A stretch of DNA of 64,000 bases from contig CBDCFL010000022.1 in assembly GCA_965216135.1 (NCBI GenBank), positions 1 to 64,000 on the forward strand, in the 5' to 3' direction. Positions 34,001 to 43,691 of the stretch are shown piece after piece. The notes under the pieces were generated by a model. That model made no database searches and had not been told where the DNA came from. It saw nothing but the letters and a program-made list of their open reading frames with translations. A program made the translations under genes and the position numbers. Origin of the DNA: CBDCFL01 sp965216135. GTDB lineage: Bacteria; Pseudomonadota; Alphaproteobacteria; Rhodobacterales; Rhodobacteraceae. Each line of letters opens with the position of its first letter. Position 1 is the stretch's first letter.

Positions 34001-35371
34001 ATGTCCATTCCCCAGTCCGGCGGCGGCCCTATCGAGGATATTTCGCAGCTTGCAGAATATTTGGAGGCCGGATGTAAGCCGAAAGAAGACTGGCGCATCG
34101 GCACCGAGCACGAAAAATTCGGCTACAACAAAGGCACCCTGTTGCCGCTGCATTACGACGGGCCAATATCGATCCGCGCCATGCTGGACGGTTTGCGTGA
34201 TGAATTTGGCTGGGACGGTGTGTTTGAAGGCGACAACATTGTCGGCCTTACCAAAGACGGTGCCAATATCTCACTAGAGCCCGGCGGGCAACTTGAACTG
34301 TCGGGCGCGCCACTGACCACCATTCATGAAACCTGCGACGAAGTGAGCACGCATTTGCACGAGGTGCGGACCATCGCCGAACGCATCGGCGCGGGATTTA
34401 TTGGCCTTGGGGCCGCGCCGATCTGGACCCATGACCAGATGGCAATGATGCCCAAGGGCCGCTATCGGCTGATGACAGATTACATGGATCGCGTCGGCAG
34501 CCATGGCAAACAGATGATGTACCGGACCTGCACCGTGCAGGTGAACCTCGATTTTTCATCAGAAGCGGATATGGTGCAAAAGATGCGCACAGCCCTTGCC
34601 CTGCAGCCGGTGGCGACCGCGCTGTTTGCTAATTCACCTTTCTTTGAGGGCCAGATAAACGGCCATAAAAGCTGGCGGTCGCGGGTCTGGCGCGATCTCG
34701 ATGCGGCGCGGACCGGAATGCTGCCGTTCGTCTTTGAAGACGGTTTCGGATTTGAAAGCTGGGTGGATTATGCGCTCGATGTGCCGATGTATTTTGTCTA
34801 TCGCGACGGGCAGTATCTCGACGCGGTGGGCCAGTCGTTCCGCGATTTTCTGCGCGGCCAATTGCCCGCCCTTCCGGGCGAGACGCCGACGCTTTCGGAT
34901 TGGGCCGACCATCTGACGACCATATTCCCCGAGGCGCGGCTGAAAAGGTTCATCGAAATGCGCGGCGCTGATGGTGGCCCGTGGCGCCGGCTCTGCGCGC
35001 TTCCGGCGTTATGGGTCGGTCTGCTGTATGATCAGGGCGCGCTGGACGCAGCCTGGGATCTGGTCAGGGGTTGGGATGCGGAAAAACGCCAGGCATGGCG
35101 CGTCGCAGCGTCAGTTTCGGCCCTTGAGGGCACGGTTGACGGGTTTTCGATGCGCGATCTGGCCCGCGAGGTCCTGACGATTGCCTCAGAGGGCCTGAAA
35201 TCGCCCGCGATGCCGGGTGCGGGCGGGATGATCGTAGATGAACGCCATTTTCTCAATGCGCTGCACGATTCGGTTGATACCGGGCAGGTGCCTGCCGACG
35301 AATTGCTGGATATGTATCACGGCGAATGGGGCGGCGATCTCAGTCGGATTTACGCGGACTATAGTTACTGA
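34001..35371 (+). CDS. gshA: Glutamate-cysteine ligase (alphaproteobacterial/plant type)
   Basis: A 456-residue enzyme catalysing the first step of glutathione synthesis. It belongs to the GCS2/plant-like type: RIGTEHEKFGY at the N-terminus, ISLEPGGQLELSGAP in the active site, YRTCTVQVNLDFSSEADMV, and LFANSPFFEGQINGHKSWRS. Length and motifs are complete. A structured intergenic repeat follows immediately downstream. Confidence 0.95.
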   Translation: MSIPQSGGGPIEDISQLAEYLEAGCKPKEDWRIGTEHEKFGYNKGTLLPLHYDGPISIRAMLDGLRDEFGWDGVFEGDNIVGLTKDGANISLEPGGQLELSGAPLTTIHETCDEVSTHLHEVRTIAERIGAGFIGLGAAPIWTHDQMAMMPKGRYRLMTDYMDRVGSHGKQMMYRTCTVQVNLDFSSEADMVQKMRTALALQPVATALFANSPFFEGQINGHKSWRSRVWRDLDAARTGMLPFVFEDGFGFESWVDYALDVPMYFVYRDGQYLDAVGQSFRDFLRGQLPALPGETPTLSDWADHLTTIFPEARLKRFIEMRGADGGPWRRLCALPALWVGLLYDQGALDAAWDLVRGWDAEKRQAWRVAASVSALEGTVDGFSMRDLAREVLTIASEGLKSPAMPGAGGMIVDERHFLNALHDSVDTGQVPADELLDMYHGEWGGDLSRIYADYSY

Positions 35372-35389
35372 GCGCGGCAAACACCCCAG

Positions 35390-35574
35390 ACCGGAATAAG
35401 GCGCGAAGCGCCGCCGGGCAGCGCCCGACCGCCGTCACGCCGGAGGCGTGCTTGCAGCACGACGGGCGGGCAATTCTGCGCCGCCTGCGCACCCGAATGA
35501 ATGGAAGATGTGGCGGCACCATAAAGCGCAGACCTCAACCGACAGACGCGCCCACCCGCGGTCTGGCGCTGCCC
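35390..35574 (+). repeat. Structured intergenic repeat, copy R2
   Basis: The opening hairpin is ggcgc-gaa-gcgcc, then gggcagcgcccgaccgc, a variable hairpin cacgcc-gga-ggcgtg, the core gaagatgtggcggcaccat, and the closing arm gcggtctggcgctgccc. It lies between gshA and yqgE and accounts for most of that 234-base gap. Confidence 0.8.
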
Positions 35575-35605
35575 TCTGTCAGTCATTCCACAACCACAAG
35601 CCGGC

Positions 35606-36181
35606 TCAAGCCCGACCGCCCTGCGCCGACAGAAGAATTGGATCGATCCCCAGCGTCGCCAGCGCCGCCCGCCATTTACCGCCCGCGTCCTGTTCGAAAA
35701 CAATCCCCGGCTCGGCATCAGCAATTAGCCAGCCATTGTGAACAATCTCTTCTTCCAGCTGACCCGGGCCCCAGCCTGAATACCCCAGCATCAGCATGGC
35801 GTTGCTCGGCCCGGTTCCCTTCGCCAGTTGTTGCAATATATCGACCGAGGCGGTCATCGCAAAAGCCTTGCCGACCTGCAGGGTCGCATCCTCGGTTTCG
35901 TAATCGGGCGAATGCAGAACAAAGCCGCGCCCGGTCTCAACCGGCCCGCCAAAATGAACCCGTATCTCGCGCCGATCGTCGGATGTCGGAATTTCTAGTT
36001 GTTCCAGCAGGTTATGCATCTTGATCTCTGGCGTCGGCTTGTTCACGATCAGCCCCATCGAGCCATCCTTGGAATGCGCGCACAAAAACACCACTGCGCC
36101 GTGAAAGCGCGGATCCTCCATCCCCGGCGACGCGATAAGCAATTTGCCGGCGAGAGTGGCAGAATCGTCTTGCCTGATCAT
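35606..36181 (-). CDS. YqgE/AlgH family protein (UPF0301)
   Basis: A 191-residue protein matching the DUF179 family: LLIASPGMEDPRFHGAVVFLC near the N-terminus, GSMGLIVNKPT, VHFGGPVETGRGFVLH and MLGYSGWGPGQLEEEI. The molecular role of the family is not established. The start at 36181 begins the conserved region; a longer frame upstream has no similarity and overlaps the divergent gene's leader. Confidence 0.9.
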   Translation of the reverse strand: MIRQDDSATLAGKLLIASPGMEDPRFHGAVVFLCAHSKDGSMGLIVNKPTPEIKMHNLLEQLEIPTSDDRREIRVHFGGPVETGRGFVLHSPDYETEDATLQVGKAFAMTASVDILQQLAKGTGPSNAMLMLGYSGWGPGQLEEEIVHNGWLIADAEPGIVFEQDAGGKWRAALATLGIDPILLSAQGGRA

Positions 36182-36293
36182 GGCCGGAGCTTGCCGCCGC
36201 GGCTCCCCGATTGGCAAGGTAAGAATTCGCTGTAACGTGCCTCTCGCCCGAATGTGATTTCCAATGTGCCTATATTTGCTTAGGTTCGCCGCG

Positions 36294-37109
36294 ATGAATT
36301 GGCCATTTGTTCCCGCCCGCGCCGCAAGGACGCTCGCCGCCGTCTGCCTGTGCCTGGTGTCAGCACCTGCCTGGGCCATGTCGGTCGACGATTACGCCAA
36401 GATCACTGTGATCGCGGGCTGGCGCATGGAAAACGGCAACCACATGGCCGGCATTCGCATCCAACTGGCGCCGGGTTGGAAAACCTATTGGCGCAAACCC
36501 GGCGACGCCGGCATCCCGCCTGAGTTTGACTGGACGGGTTCGCAAAACATGTCAGCCGTGGCCATTCACTGGCCGGTTCCCAAACCGTTTGAGCAAAATG
36601 GCATGACGTCGCTGGGATATACGGATGAGGTCGTGCTGCCGCTTGAAATATGGCCGAATGCGGCCGGTGACATTCGCCTGCGGGCCCGAATGTTACTGGG
36701 CGTGTGCAGCGATATTTGCATTCCCACAGAGGTCACTTTGCGCGCGCTGCTGCCATCCGGCGGCTCGGCGGATGCGGACATTCTGGCCAGCCTGTCGCAT
36801 GAAGTTGGGGATGCCAGCGAACGCGGGCTGCCCCAGCCCGGCTGCGCGATCACGCCGATCGCGGATGGCTTGGCAATCGCAGTTTCGGTTGCTCTGGCAG
36901 GCGCTGATCACGTCGTCATAGAGACTGGCGATCCGACGATTTGGGTCTCCGAACCGGTGCTGTCCCACGGCCCCGATACAACGCTGGCCGAGGCTGAACT
37001 GGTCCCCGCCAGCGCCGCGCCGTTTGTTCTCAGCCGCTCGGACGTGCGGGTCACGGTATTTACGGGCGATGACGCGGTGGAATTTAACGGCTGCGTGGCC
37101 ACCAATTAG
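36294..37109 (+). CDS. Protein-disulfide reductase DsbD alpha-domain-like exported protein
   Basis: A 271-residue secreted protein: signal peptide ending SAPAWA-MS, then a DsbD_N-like (DsbC-type) fold with WKTYWRKPGDAGIPPEFDW and the paired cysteines in GVCSDICIPTE (near residue 140), as in the alpha domain of DsbD. The membrane and gamma domains are absent, so this is a stand-alone periplasmic domain of the type found in alphaproteobacteria. Probably it exchanges disulfides with a CcdA-like partner. It ends convergently with the RND gene, overlapping by four bases. Confidence 0.82.
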   Translation: MNWPFVPARAARTLAAVCLCLVSAPAWAMSVDDYAKITVIAGWRMENGNHMAGIRIQLAPGWKTYWRKPGDAGIPPEFDWTGSQNMSAVAIHWPVPKPFEQNGMTSLGYTDEVVLPLEIWPNAAGDIRLRARMLLGVCSDICIPTEVTLRALLPSGGSADADILASLSHEVGDASERGLPQPGCAITPIADGLAIAVSVALAGADHVVIETGDPTIWVSEPVLSHGPDTTLAEAELVPASAAPFVLSRSDVRVTVFTGDDAVEFNGCVATN

Positions 37110-40100
37110 GCGGGATCACCGCGCCTGAGACCAACACTGCGCCGCAAGGTTATGGCCAACACCGCGCTAAGATGCACGATAATCAGCGAAACCGCGGTCC
37201 CGGCGACAAACAGCGCCAACGCGACCGTAAGACCCGGCTCGATACCCCACTGGGCAAGCAGATCAATCAGCAACACCGGCAACGTCTGCCAAAGCGCGAA
37301 AAAACCAAGCGTTGCGGCGAATATCGCTGCGGACAGGCCACCGGCAATCACCACCGGCACGCGCAATGCCCAGACGCTGCGCCGCGAAACCGAGCGCCTG
37401 AGCGCCACGATAAACCGCCCCATATCCTGACCGCTGGCCAGGACCGCCGGAACCAGGATCAGCACCAGCAACATGCCAAACCCAAGCCCGTACACCAGCG
37501 TGATGATCGTGGGTTTGAGGAATTGCGCATCGCGGCTGCGCTCAAACAACAGCGGCGTCAGCCCCAGGACAGTCGATGCCGTCGTCAAAAAGACCGGGCG
37601 CAATCTGTCACAGGCACCATCAATAATGGCCGGAACCAGCCCGCGGTTTTCGGTATATTCATCGATCGTCGAGATCAGCACGATAGAATCGTTGATGATG
37701 ATGCCGGTCATCCCGATCAGCCCGACGACCGAAAACATTGACAACGGCACCTCCCAATAGACATGCCCCCAGATCGCACCGATCAGCCCAAACGGAATGA
37801 TCAGCATCACCACCAATGGCCGTGTCCAGCTGGCGAAAATCCAGGCCAGTGTCAGGAATATGCCGAGCAGGCACAGGATAAACCCGGTCAACGCGTCGTT
37901 CAGGAAATTGCGTTCCTGCTCGGCAAGACCCGACAGGCGCGAAGCAACGCCAAAGCGCTCTTCGATATCCGGCAATATCGCTTGCGCCAGACTGTCCATA
38001 ACCGCCTCGGCGCGCTCGGGATCATCCTCACTCAGATCGCCGGTCACGTTGATCAGACGGATGCCGTTCTGGCGCCGCACGGTTGAAAATCCGGTGCGCG
38101 TCGTGACTGAAACGACGTCGGCGAGATGAACATAATTGCCAGAGCCGGTTCTGATCAAAGTGCGATCCAGGAAGTCCGATGCCAGTTCGTTTTCGGGAAC
38201 CTCAACGCGGATTGTCGCAGATCGGGTGCCATCGGGGTAACTTGCCGCTTCAATCCCGCTTAAGCGATCGCGCAATTCGCTGCCAAGCCCGTCTATGGTC
38301 AGACCAAGCGCCTGACCCTGTGGCGTCAGCTCCAGGATCAATTCGTCCTTGTCATAAGCCAGGTTGTCTTCCAGCGCAGAGACTTCGGAGAACAGTGCAA
38401 GTTCGGTTTTCAGCGCTTCGGCGGCGCTCTTGAGCGTATCGGCGTCCGATCCAAACAGCTCAATATCCAGCGCATCGCCGCCCGGCCCACCGCGAAAACC
38501 CCGAAAACTAACGGTTTCCGCCATCGGATGATTGCGCACCTCGTCTTGCAGATCGGCGACAAAGGCGAATGAGGAATAGGGCCGCTCATCAGCGGGGATC
38601 AGCTCGATGGAAATGCCGCCCAATTGCCAGCTTTCCTTGGTGTCCGCGCCGGACAGTCCGCGAAACCCCGACGCGCCGCCGATCTGGGTCAGGACATATT
38701 CCACCGGGTTGGCACCGTGTTCATCGGCCAGCCTTTGCCCGACCGCATTCGCCGCGCGCTGCAACTCCTGCATCATTGCCAGACTGTCGGCCCTGGTGGC
38801 GCCCGGCAGCATGGCAAAATTGCCCGATACCGATCCCTGTTCGGGCGCGTTGAAAAACCGAAACGGCAGATCACCGCGGATAAAGGTCGAGGTCTGGGTC
38901 GCCAACAGCAGCAATGCCGCGGCCATCACCGGATAGCGCGCCCAGATGACCAGCCGTAGAACGTTGCGAAAGATGTAATGCCTGAAAAGCCGGAAGAAAT
39001 AGTTCACCACTCGGCTGGGCAGATCATACCAATGCTCTTTGGCCGAATGCGCGATCGCATGGCTCATATGGTTGGGCAGGATCAGGAAGCATTCGATCAG
39101 CGAGGCGGACAGCACCACGATCACGGTGAACGGAATATCAGCGATCAGCGAGCCGAAGCGCCCGCCAATCGCCACCAGCCCGAAAAACGCAATTATTGTT
39201 GTCAGCGTCGCCGAAAACACCGGCGCGAACATCCGCCGCGCCGCGTTTTCTGCCGCCACGACCGGGGATTCACCATAGCGCCGCACCCGAAAGTCGGCAT
39301 GTTCGCCAACTATGATGGCGTCATCCACGACAATGCCCAGCGTGATCAGCAGCGCAAACAGCGAAATCATGTTGAACGTCAGACCGGCCAGATACATGAT
39401 CGCGATTGTCGCCAGCATCGCCACCGGGATACCGGCAGCCACCCAAAATGCGGTGCGCGCGTTCAGGAACAAAAACAGCAGCGCCAGGACCAGTCCCAAC
39501 CCCATCAGCCCGTTGGAATACAAAATATCGAGCCGCCCGGTGATCGCCTCGGCGCGGGTGCGGATCAGATCCAGGCGAACGCCTTGCGGCAGGGTGGGCT
39601 GCAACTCATCGACGACGCTTTGAACCTTGTTCTGAATGTCAATCGCATCGCCGCGATCGGATCTGATCAAGCGAATGGAAATCGCCGGGTCATCGCCGAC
39701 AAAATAGGCGCGCTCACGGTCGATGCCGCGCACTTGGATGGTGGCCACATCGCCAATCGTCAAAGACGACCCATCGTCATTGCTGCGCAGAACAATGGCC
39801 TGAATATCCGGCGCCGAGCGTTTTTGCACGCCCGCGCGAATGCGCGCCGTGCCGCTGCCGATGTCACCGGCGGGATCGGCAGCGGCCTCGGCGCGAATGG
39901 CCGCAGCGATGTCCGCAAGCGAAACGTCATGCGCAACCAGCGCGAACTGAGTGACAATCACCGCCGTCTCGGGTGCGGCAAGCCCCGACACACTGGCCCG
40001 CGTTACCCCGATGGAGAATAGCTCGGCGATCAGTTCGTCGGCGAACCGCGCGATCTGGTCCAGCCCCACGGGACCGGTTATCACCACATCCGTCACCGGA

Positions 40101-40519
40101 TCGCGCCAGGCACCACGGCGCACCTGCGCATCCTCGGCCTCGCTCGGCAGATTGGCAACCCCGTCAACCGCCGCCTGAATGTCATCTTCGGCGCGGTCCA
40201 TGTTCCAGCCGGGTTCAAATTCAACGCTGATCGACGCGCGCCCCTCGCGCGAGGTGGACCAAGAAGCAGCCACCCCCTCAACAGCCAGCAGCGCCGGTTC
40301 CAGCAATTGCACAATGGCCAGATCCACGTCCTCGGCACCGGCACCGGACCACTGGAGCGATACATTGACACTCTCGATCACCACATCGGGAAAAAACTGC
40401 GCGCGCATTCTTGGAAAAGCCGCGACCCCGGCGGCAATGACCACCACCAACAAGAGGTTGGCCGCGGTGCGGTGGCGGGTGAAATACGAGAGCAGCCCCT
40501 TGGGCTCAAACTGCCGCAT
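37106..40519 (-). CDS. RND-family efflux transporter permease
   Basis: A 1137-residue inner-membrane pump of the AcrB/HAE superfamily with 12 helices in two repeats and two large periplasmic loops. Family landmarks are FPDVVIESVNVSLQWSGAGAEDVD at the N-terminus, ITLGIVVDDAIIVGEHAD in helix 4 with the proton-relay aspartates, and GLIGMTGIIINDSIVL in the second half. The C-terminal end is longer than in AcrB. The gene order adaptor then pump, three bases apart, forms an operon; no outer-membrane channel gene is in the window. Substrates are unknown. Confidence 0.93.
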   Translation of the reverse strand: MRQFEPKGLLSYFTRHRTAANLLLVVVIAAGVAAFPRMRAQFFPDVVIESVNVSLQWSGAGAEDVDLAIVQLLEPALLAVEGVAASWSTSREGRASISVEFEPGWNMDRAEDDIQAAVDGVANLPSEAEDAQVRRGAWRDPVTDVVITGPVGLDQIARFADELIAELFSIGVTRASVSGLAAPETAVIVTQFALVAHDVSLADIAAAIRAEAAADPAGDIGSGTARIRAGVQKRSAPDIQAIVLRSNDDGSSLTIGDVATIQVRGIDRERAYFVGDDPAISIRLIRSDRGDAIDIQNKVQSVVDELQPTLPQGVRLDLIRTRAEAITGRLDILYSNGLMGLGLVLALLFLFLNARTAFWVAAGIPVAMLATIAIMYLAGLTFNMISLFALLITLGIVVDDAIIVGEHADFRVRRYGESPVVAAENAARRMFAPVFSATLTTIIAFFGLVAIGGRFGSLIADIPFTVIVVLSASLIECFLILPNHMSHAIAHSAKEHWYDLPSRVVNYFFRLFRHYIFRNVLRLVIWARYPVMAAALLLLATQTSTFIRGDLPFRFFNAPEQGSVSGNFAMLPGATRADSLAMMQELQRAANAVGQRLADEHGANPVEYVLTQIGGASGFRGLSGADTKESWQLGGISIELIPADERPYSSFAFVADLQDEVRNHPMAETVSFRGFRGGPGGDALDIELFGSDADTLKSAAEALKTELALFSEVSALEDNLAYDKDELILELTPQGQALGLTIDGLGSELRDRLSGIEAASYPDGTRSATIRVEVPENELASDFLDRTLIRTGSGNYVHLADVVSVTTRTGFSTVRRQNGIRLINVTGDLSEDDPERAEAVMDSLAQAILPDIEERFGVASRLSGLAEQERNFLNDALTGFILCLLGIFLTLAWIFASWTRPLVVMLIIPFGLIGAIWGHVYWEVPLSMFSVVGLIGMTGIIINDSIVLISTIDEYTENRGLVPAIIDGACDRLRPVFLTTASTVLGLTPLLFERSRDAQFLKPTIITLVYGLGFGMLLVLILVPAVLASGQDMGRFIVALRRSVSRRSVWALRVPVVIAGGLSAAIFAATLGFFALWQTLPVLLIDLLAQWGIEPGLTVALALFVAGTAVSLIIVHLSAVLAITLRRSVGLRRGDPA

Positions 40520-40522
40520 GCT

Positions 40523-41992
40523 TCAGCCCCCCATGCGGCTTTCCAGACGTTCGACGATTTGCGCCGGAACCTGGTCTTGTTGCAGGGCCGTCAGCATCCG
40601 GTCTTTTACGTCCTCGGGCATACGGTTGTTGTTTTCGATAAATGCAATCAGCCGCGCGCGCCGTTCGGTGGTCAGTGTCACCATTTCCTCCGGCGCGGGT
40701 TCTGCAAGTTCGGCCCCCGGTTCCGGGCGGTCCAGCGGGCGCACGCGAATTCCCGCGCCCAGCAATGGCGTGCGGGCGGCAACCAGGCTTAGCCCGGCAA
40801 GGCCGTCGCCCGCGACAATCACCTCGTCGCCCTGGCGGCGCAGCACCTGAACGGCAAGTGCGGCCAGGCGGTCCTCGTCACCGAGCACCAAAACCGTGCC
40901 GTCGTTGCCAACCGAGGCGGCGGGAATAACCGCAACCCCGCGCAGTTCCGGTTCAGTGACGCCCACAAGCACGAAATCACCGGGCCGCAGGCCCTTGGGC
41001 GCGGCGATATGCGCGAACAGCATACGCCCGGTCTGGCCCTCGCCTACCGCAGCGCTTTCTCGGGTTATGCGCCCCGATGTCTCAAGATCGACGCCAAGGA
41101 TGTCCAGCGTGATGGCGATATCCGCCCCGATCAACGCGCCCTGGGCATCAAGCAACCGCGCATATTGTTGGGTAGAGACGCGAAAGGCAACCTCCAACGC
41201 CTGCGTATCCACGATCCGCGCAAGGCGTTCATTGTTGGTCACAAGCCCGCCTTCAACCGCGCTGACATCGCTTAGGGTGCCGGCGAAATCGGCGTAAACC
41301 TCGGTTTCTGCCAGCGCACGTTTGGCCTCGGCAAGACTGATGTGTTGACGCGCCAAAGCCGTGATCGCGCGGTCCAGCTGGCTTTCAGCATTGGCCAGGG
41401 ACTGACGCCGCGACAAAACGGCCTGTCCGGCCGCCGATGCGGCAAGCTCTGCGACTTCCACCGCTGCGCCTGTGCCAACGCCACGGTCGCGCAGATCGAT
41501 CGATCGCGCCAGCGCCGCACCGCGCAGTTTCGCCTGCTCCTGCGCCGAGGCAAGATCGTCGCCAGCCAATAGCAAGGTGCGGTCGGCCTCTGCCAGCGTC
41601 GCCTCGGCCTCGCCCAGATCGGTTTCGACGACCGCCAGAGCGGCCAGCGCATCGGCGGGATCGATGCGCGCCAGCAGATCTTGCGCCGCAACCCGCCCGC
41701 CTTCTTCAAATCCATCGGCCAGATAGACGATGGTGCCCGACGCCGCGGCGCGCAATTCAAGCGTTCTTCGCGAGCGGACCTCGCCAAAGCTGACCAGCAC
41801 CGGAGACACGTTGACCAGCTCAACCTGCACGACATTCATCGCGGCAATTCGCTCTCTTGCGGCAGGGCGGCGATCTTCTTGTGCGGCGCGGCTCTGAACG
41901 GCGTCGAAAACCATGCGCCCTGCAAACGTCAGCAAGCCGATCGTCACTGCGAACAGAAACAGGCCGGTCAGACTGCGAAACAGAAATCTCAT
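40523..41992 (-). CDS. RND efflux periplasmic adaptor subunit (HlyD/MFP family)
   Basis: A 489-residue adaptor. It has an N-terminal signal anchor (FRSLTGLFLFAVTIGLLTFAG), a lipoyl half-motif LRAAASGTIVYLADGFEEGGRV, and a long coiled-coil hairpin (about residues 110-220). The second half-motif, FAGTLSDVSAVEGGLV, and a beta-barrel region, FVLVGVTEPELRGVAVIPAAS, follow. It bridges the pump to an outer-membrane channel. The ATG starting MRFLFRSL was chosen as it begins the anchor helix. Confidence 0.9.
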   Translation of the reverse strand: MRFLFRSLTGLFLFAVTIGLLTFAGRMVFDAVQSRAAQEDRRPAARERIAAMNVVQVELVNVSPVLVSFGEVRSRRTLELRAAASGTIVYLADGFEEGGRVAAQDLLARIDPADALAALAVVETDLGEAEATLAEADRTLLLAGDDLASAQEQAKLRGAALARSIDLRDRGVGTGAAVEVAELAASAAGQAVLSRRQSLANAESQLDRAITALARQHISLAEAKRALAETEVYADFAGTLSDVSAVEGGLVTNNERLARIVDTQALEVAFRVSTQQYARLLDAQGALIGADIAITLDILGVDLETSGRITRESAAVGEGQTGRMLFAHIAAPKGLRPGDFVLVGVTEPELRGVAVIPAASVGNDGTVLVLGDEDRLAALAVQVLRRQGDEVIVAGDGLAGLSLVAARTPLLGAGIRVRPLDRPEPGAELAEPAPEEMVTLTTERRARLIAFIENNNRMPEDVKDRMLTALQQDQVPAQIVERLESRMGG

Positions 41993-42073
41993 CAGTTCCA
42001 ATCCGATGTCACGCGCGGCCTGTCTGAGGCCGCAGCGAATGCTAGCACAACGCACTTTCCACGCGCATCTCTA

Positions 42074-42616
42074 TCATTTCCGGCGCAATTTTTCGCCAAG
42101 TCGCGGCAATATCTCGATAAAGTTACATGGCTGGTGCCGGTAGTCGAGCTGATGGACGAGAATTTCGTCCCAGGCATCGCGGCAGGCACCCGGGCTGCCG
42201 GGCAGGGCGAACAGATAGGTGTCGTTGCAAATGCCGCCGGTGGCACGGCTCTGCACCGCCGAGGTGCCGATCTTGGCCATGCTGATATGGGTGAAAACGG
42301 TGCCGAAAGCGTCGATTTCCTTTTCATAGACATCGCGATGCGCCTCAACCGTCACATCGCGGCCCGTCAGCCCGGTACCGCCTGTCGAAATGATCACATC
42401 AATGGCCGCCTCATCGCACCAGGCACGCAACTGGGCGGAAATTTCGGCGCGCTCATCGGGCAGGGTTTTGCGGTCCGCCAGCGCGTGACCGGCGGCGGCG
42501 ATCCGGTCCACCAGCAGCTGCCCGGATTTGTCATTAGACAGATCGCGACTGTCGCTGACCGTCAGAACGGCAATGCGGATTGGGATGAATTCTCGGCTCT
42601 CGTTGATTGACGCCAT
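42074..42616 (-). CDS. moaB: Molybdenum cofactor biosynthesis protein B
   Basis: A 180-residue MoaB/Mog-fold protein: IAVLTVSDSRDLSNDKSGQ at the N-terminus and the molybdopterin-binding signature DVIISTGGTGLTGRDVT near residue 85. ALPGSPGACRDAWDEIL follows. It acts in molybdopterin adenylylation. The remaining mobA-moeA type genes are 13 kb away. The start used is an ATG; a GTG three codons upstream is possible. Confidence 0.92.
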   Translation of the reverse strand: MASINESREFIPIRIAVLTVSDSRDLSNDKSGQLLVDRIAAAGHALADRKTLPDERAEISAQLRAWCDEAAIDVIISTGGTGLTGRDVTVEAHRDVYEKEIDAFGTVFTHISMAKIGTSAVQSRATGGICNDTYLFALPGSPGACRDAWDEILVHQLDYRHQPCNFIEILPRLGEKLRRK

Positions 42617-42645
42617 ATTTGTCACCGCCCCCAGCTGCGGGCGGC

Positions 42646-42692
42646 CAAAAGTTTTCGAAAACTCTTGGCCAAACTCTTCGAAGAGTTTTGGA
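42646..42692 (-). terminator. Two tandem palindromes after the uracil-DNA glycosylase gene
   Basis: Palindrome 1 (42646-42669) is ccaaaag-ttttcgaaaa-ctcttgg-like and palindrome 2 (42670-42692) is ccaaactcttc-gaagagttttgg. They abut directly in the gap between the glycosylase stop and the moaB start. They resemble the palindrome at 7649-7673, so this AT-rich TTCGAA-centred type may be the common terminator form in this genome. Confidence 0.5.
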
Positions 42693-42734
42693 TGGCCTGT
42701 CGCGCGGCGTCGCAGAAATGTCCGGTGGCCGGTC

Positions 42735-43505
42735 TCAATTCAAGCCCTCAAGCCGCGCCTTAAGCGCCAACAGATCGGCCCAGGTCTCGCGTTTGGCCGC
42801 CGGATTGCGCAACAGATAGGCGGGGTGAAACATCGGCAGCGCTGGTTTGCCCAACGCCTCAGCCCAGATGCCGCGCAGGCGAGTGATGCCGCGCTTGCCC
42901 AGCACCGCCTGACAGGCAATATTTCCCATTAAAACAAGCACATCCGGGCCTGCCAGTTCGACATGGCGTTCGACAAAGGGCATCATCATGGCGATCTCTT
43001 CAGGCTCCGGGTCGCGGTTCTGCGGCGGCCGCCAGGGCAGGATGTTGGTGATATAGACCGCGTCTTGCGCGCGCGCCGCCTCGCGTCCCATGCCGATGGC
43101 GGCGAACATTTTATCCAGCAATTGTCCGGCGCGCCCGACAAAGGGCCGCCCCTCAATATCCTCATCACGTCCCGGTGCCTCGCCGATGACCATCACGCGG
43201 GCCGCCGAGTTGCCGTCGGCAAAAACCGTATTGCGTGCCCCGCGTTTTAACTCGCAAAGCTCAAAAGCGGCGATGCTGGCGGCGAGGTCTTCGAGGCTGG
43301 TCGCGGCAGCGGCGGCGGATTTGGCCGCAGCGACCGGATCGGGCGCTGCCGCAGGTGCAGGCGGGGCTGGTTTGGCCGCCGGTTTGGGCTTGGCGATTAC
43401 GTCAAAGCGGTTGACGGGCGCATCGGCGATGGCCTCCGTCGCGCCAAGTTCAATCTGCCAGTCAAGCGCGGCTTTGAGGGCGTGAAAGGTGGCGGGCGAT
43501 TCCAT
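42735..43505 (-). CDS. Uracil-DNA glycosylase, family 4 type
   Basis: A 256-residue protein. The first 90 residues are Ala/Pro-rich and poorly conserved. The catalytic domain then shows the four iron-sulfur cysteine positions (beginning CELKRGARNTVFADG), the active-site GEAPGRDEDIEGRPFVGRAGQLL, ITNILPWRPPQNRDP, and the C-terminal FHPAYLLRNPAAKRETW. It removes uracil from DNA. The start at 43505 (MESPATFHALK) was chosen because the family N-terminus begins there. Confidence 0.9.
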   Translation of the reverse strand: MESPATFHALKAALDWQIELGATEAIADAPVNRFDVIAKPKPAAKPAPPAPAAAPDPVAAAKSAAAAATSLEDLAASIAAFELCELKRGARNTVFADGNSAARVMVIGEAPGRDEDIEGRPFVGRAGQLLDKMFAAIGMGREAARAQDAVYITNILPWRPPQNRDPEPEEIAMMMPFVERHVELAGPDVLVLMGNIACQAVLGKRGITRLRGIWAEALGKPALPMFHPAYLLRNPAAKRETWADLLALKARLEGLN

Positions 43506-43561
43506 GGCCGACAGGTTAGGCGCGCGCATGCCGCGTGAAAAGGGCCTCTGTCAACTACACC

Positions 43562-43579
43562 ACGGGGCAACGGCCCCGT
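43562..43579 (+). terminator. Hairpin in the pyrB leader region
   Basis: A 7-bp stem, acggggc-aacg-gccccgt, followed by TT, in the 186-base gap upstream of pyrB. It could be an attenuator or a terminator for a transcript reading in; no leader peptide was recognised. A run of eight C (about 43651-43658) lies further downstream. Confidence 0.35.
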
Positions 43580-43691
43580 TTCGCACCTCTACCCAGGGCA
43601 GGCGCGAACTCGTTTCATCAGATACCCGGTATCGCTTGCCCAAGTCCACACCCCCCCCTATACACCCGCAAGATTTGAGGACCGGCCACAC

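Noticed and set aside
38978..40021. A 347-codon plus-strand open frame opposite the RND pump gene
   Set aside because: It is rich in Gln/His/Arg, has no recognisable domain and is antisense to a well-supported pump; a coding shadow.
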